This document shows, one piece after another, positions 6,588 through 8,381 of a DNA stretch of 8,381 nt (position 1 is the first letter of the stretch; the number at the start of each line of letters is the position of its first letter). Source of the DNA: Halieaceae bacterium (GTDB lineage: Bacteria > Pseudomonadota > Gammaproteobacteria > Pseudomonadales > Halieaceae); assembly GCA_003523185.1 (NCBI GenBank), contig DPGN01000068.1:1-8381 (forward strand), read 5' to 3'. The translations under genes and the position numbers were made by a program. A model generated the notes under the pieces. The model had not been told where the DNA came from and ran no database searches. It was given only the letters and a program-made list of their open reading frames with translations.

Positions 6588-6965
6588 ATGCAACATCCCG
6601 GTTTTGCCGAACTAGTCGGCTTTGAGGTCTTTGCAGAGAGCGATGGCACTGGAAAAGCGCAGCTCATAGTCTCGGAGCGTCATCTGAATCCCAACGGTGT
6701 GGTTCATGGCGGGGCTTTGTTTACGCTCGTAGACACAGCGATGGGCGCCTCATTGATGCAACGATTAGACGATGGCGAAATTTGCGCCACACTCCAAATC
6801 TCCATGAATTTTCTGAGGCCTGTTGTTTCTGGCGGCGTCGTCGAGTGTGAGGCAAGAGTGGTGAACAAAGGCAGGCGCTTCGCTAATGTTCGCGGGGAGC
6901 TCTATGTTCAGGAGAAGCTTGTGGGAACTGCCGATGGCAACTTTGCCATCATGCAAGCCCCCTGA
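6588..6965 (+). CDS. PaaI-family hotdog-fold thioesterase
   Basis: A small single-domain hotdog protein (125 residues from the ATG at 6588), expected to hydrolyse acyl-CoA or aryl-CoA thioesters as a cytoplasmic tetramer. It shows the PaaI signature: NPNGVVHGG at 34-42 followed by the helix ALFTLVDTAMG, with D49 at the usual catalytic acidic position; then ATLQISMNFLRPV at 67-79 and the closing strands GRRFANVRGELY and ADGNFAIM. Length is normal. A GTG at 6573 in the same frame would add five residues (MVQSV); neither start has a good Shine-Dalgarno, so the exact start is open. The acyl-CoA substrate cannot be told, and no phenylacetate genes are in view. It is 100 bp after the AhpD-like gene and ends 15 bp before the convergent nfeD-like gene. 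Confidence 0.85.
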   Translation: MQHPGFAELVGFEVFAESDGTGKAQLIVSERHLNPNGVVHGGALFTLVDTAMGASLMQRLDDGEICATLQISMNFLRPVVSGGVVECEARVVNKGRRFANVRGELYVQEKLVGTADGNFAIMQAP

Positions 6966-6980
6966 GGAAAAATCAGTTCT

Positions 6981-7460
6981 CTAGGCCTGTGCTACTACCA
7001 AAACTCCCGGATGAAGCGCAACGACACGAACGCGGTCGCCGCTCGCGAGTGATTTGTCGCCCTCTTCACGCGCTAGTTCAACGCGCCAGGTTACACCGGA
7101 GAACTGATGGGTGGACTGCGTCTCGCGATCGATCAAGCTCGACAGAGTAAATTCGTGGCCAACAAAATCAGAACTTTGGCCTGAGCGTGAGGGCTCTGTC
7201 GCCTGGTATTGCTTGAGTGGTTTCCAAAGCAGGATGCCCAGAAGGAACGATAAAATGCCCATCACCGCGAAGCCAGTTAGCCAACCCTCTGGGATAACGC
7301 CCAGATAAACAAGCAGCGCGGTAATCAGCGACCCAAGCCCCACAAGGAAAAGCACAATAGTGCTCATACCGAGTACGACTAACTCTATGACCAGTGCGAG
7401 AGCTCCGAGCGCAAACCAGAAGCTTGCTGGGTTCTCACTAAAGTACTCAAGCAGTGCCAT
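6981..7460 (-). CDS. NfeD-like membrane protein (short form, QmcA partner, YbbJ type)
   Basis: A 159-residue inner-membrane protein with three predicted hydrophobic segments (about 13-30, 32-53 and 60-80) followed by a soluble C-terminal domain of about 60 residues (98-157). That domain has the NfeD OB-fold pattern: SGVTWRVEL near 121-129, then LASGDRVRVVALHPGVLVV at 138-156. It lacks the N-terminal ClpP-like serine protease of long NfeD proteins, so it is the short form found with SPFH proteins; in E. coli the equivalent pair is QmcA and YbbJ. These pairs are thought to organise membrane microdomains or assist membrane-protein quality control. The ATG at 7460 lies inside the SPFH gene (14-bp overlap) and is preceded on the minus strand by AAGGA with 7-nt spacing, which fixes the start and indicates translational coupling. 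Confidence 0.85.
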   Translation of the reverse strand: MALLEYFSENPASFWFALGALALVIELVVLGMSTIVLFLVGLGSLITALLVYLGVIPEGWLTGFAVMGILSFLLGILLWKPLKQYQATEPSRSGQSSDFVGHEFTLSSLIDRETQSTHQFSGVTWRVELAREEGDKSLASGDRVRVVALHPGVLVVAQA

Positions 7461-8381
7461 CGGTCTTTCCTTGAACTTCGTTTAAGCGGTTGACGATGGT
7501 CATTGCCTCCGCCACCACGTTGGAGGCATTGGTTTGACTGTCGCTCAGCAGTACGACCGATGAATCTCTTGCAATAGCTTCTTTTGCTGAAATGGCCTGC
7601 TCCGCTAAGTCCAGTTGCACCGCCTTTTGACCGTCTTCGGTATTGGCAGCCGCACCGACTTTATTCAGGGCCTCCGCCTTTGCCTCAGCGACCGCAATGA
7701 TCGCATTCGCCTCACCTTCGGCTTTTAGTATCTGTTCGGCTTTTTCGGCTTCGGCCGCAAGTACGCGGGCTTGTTTTTCGCCCTCCGCGACATTAATGGA
7801 TGACTGACGTTCGCCTTCGGACTCGAGAATAGCTGCGCGCTTTTCTCGTTCCGCTTTCATCTGTCGTTCCATCGCGTCGAGTACGGTGCGAGGCGGTTCA
7901 ATATCCTTAATTTCGTAGCGGAGTACCATGACGCCCCAAGGCCCTGCGGCCTCGTTAATTTGCGACACAATGTTGTTATTGAGCGCTTCACGCTCTTCAA
8001 AGGTTTTATCGAGCTCAATTTTACCAATCTCACTTCGCATGGTGGTCTGAGCGAGCTGGGTAACGGCATAGACATAGTCGTCAACACCATAGGACGCTTT
8101 GACGGGGTCCAGTACCTTTAGATACAAAACACCGTCTACGATGAGTGAGATGTTGTCGCGTGTAATCGCCGCCTGTGACGGGACATCAACCGCTTGCTCT
8201 TTCAGCGTACGGTTGTAAGCGACGCGGTCAAAGAAAGGATTCAGAAAGTTCAGACCGGCCTCAAGCGTGCGAATGTATTTGCCGAAGCGCTCAACCACGA
8301 AGGCACGATTTTGCGGAACAAATTTTACAGCTTTGGTGAGAATCACAATCAAGATGATTGCAATCGCGACGGAACTCACCA
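7447..8381 (-). CDS. qmcA: QmcA-type SPFH/band 7 (stomatin-like) protein, N-terminus cut by the window edge
   Basis: A membrane-anchored SPFH protein. At least 310 residues are visible. An N-terminal hydrophobic anchor is followed by FVPQNRAFVVERFGKY (20-35 of the visible part), AGLNFLNPFFDR (41-52), DVPSQAAITRDN (65-76) and ELDKTFEEREALN (122-134), all typical of the QmcA/stomatin group. From about 165 to 245 there is an Ala/Glu/Lys-rich coiled coil with repeated AEGE/AEAE units. SPFH proteins oligomerise into cage-like rings on the membrane and often bind proteases such as FtsH. A GTG at 8377-8379 is possible as start, but the anchor would then be rather short and the frame continues to the last base, so I expect a few more codons outside the window. 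The stop at 7447 overlaps the nfeD-like gene. Confidence 0.88.
   Translation of the reverse strand, partial: VSSVAIAIILIVILTKAVKFVPQNRAFVVERFGKYIRTLEAGLNFLNPFFDRVAYNRTLKEQAVDVPSQAAITRDNISLIVDGVLYLKVLDPVKASYGVDDYVYAVTQLAQTTMRSEIGKIELDKTFEEREALNNNIVSQINEAAGPWGVMVLRYEIKDIEPPRTVLDAMERQMKAEREKRAAILESEGERQSSINVAEGEKQARVLAAEAEKAEQILKAEGEANAIIAVAEAKAEALNKVGAAANTEDGQKAVQLDLAEQAISAKEAIARDSSVVLLSDSQTNASNVVAEAMTIVNRLNEVQGKTDGTA

Noticed and set aside
6962..6976. CTGA/TCAG hairpin at the convergent junction of the thioesterase and nfeD-like genes as a terminator
   Set aside because: A 4-bp AT-containing stem is too weak and no T-tract follows.
1..8381. A defence system, biosynthetic cluster, CRISPR array or mobile element
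   Set aside because: Every gene of reasonable length belongs to a recognised metabolic or envelope family, and no spaced repeats, transposase, integrase or att-like repeats were seen.

Overview
The window looks like a chromosomal segment of a Gram-negative bacterium, most plausibly a marine gammaproteobacterium. The evidence is a base composition near half G+C, a lipobox lipoprotein, twin-arginine-like signal sequences, Shine-Dalgarno-led genes, and a QmcA/NfeD pair arranged as in Enterobacteria and Pseudomonads. The gammaproteobacterial assignment (for example the OM60/NOR5 type) is inference; no rRNA or other marker gene is present. All genes look intact except the two cut by the window edges. 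I see no mobile element, tRNA, rRNA, CRISPR array or phage gene.

Layout. (1) Positions 1-920, plus strand: the C-terminal end of moeA and a complete mobA, overlapping by a GTGA stop/start junction. These are late steps of molybdenum cofactor synthesis. (2) 1016-2119, plus strand: a HisC-like PLP aminotransferase that carries an RR-type (Tat-like) export signal. A strong hairpin at 2153-2172 lies in the convergent gap after it. (3) 2182-3903, minus strand: a large YtcJ-type amidohydrolase lipoprotein. (4) 4030-4698, minus strand, a VanX-type D-Ala-D-Ala dipeptidase, divergent from 4793-5818, plus strand, an S66 L,D-carboxypeptidase. Both have predicted export signals, so the pair looks like a periplasmic cell-wall-peptide processing module. 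(5) 5882-6487, plus: an AhpD/carboxymuconolactone-decarboxylase-like CxxC protein. (6) 6588-6965, plus: a PaaI-type hotdog thioesterase. (7) 6981-8381, minus: an NfeD-like membrane protein and a QmcA-type SPFH protein, overlapping by 14 bp and cut at the right edge.

How the genes may work together. moeA-mobA is one pathway and qmcA-nfeD is a known partnership. The dipeptidase and L,D-carboxypeptidase both act on D-alanine-containing peptides from peptidoglycan, and the lipoprotein amidohydrolase follows the dipeptidase on the same strand, so a shared role in amino-compound scavenging at the cell envelope is possible but unproven. The other genes look like unrelated housekeeping or accessory metabolism. 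I found no convincing new multi-gene system. The most unusual features are the export signals on enzymes that are usually cytoplasmic (the HisC-like aminotransferase and the L,D-carboxypeptidase) and a Glu-to-Gln change at the AhpD-type proton-relay position.
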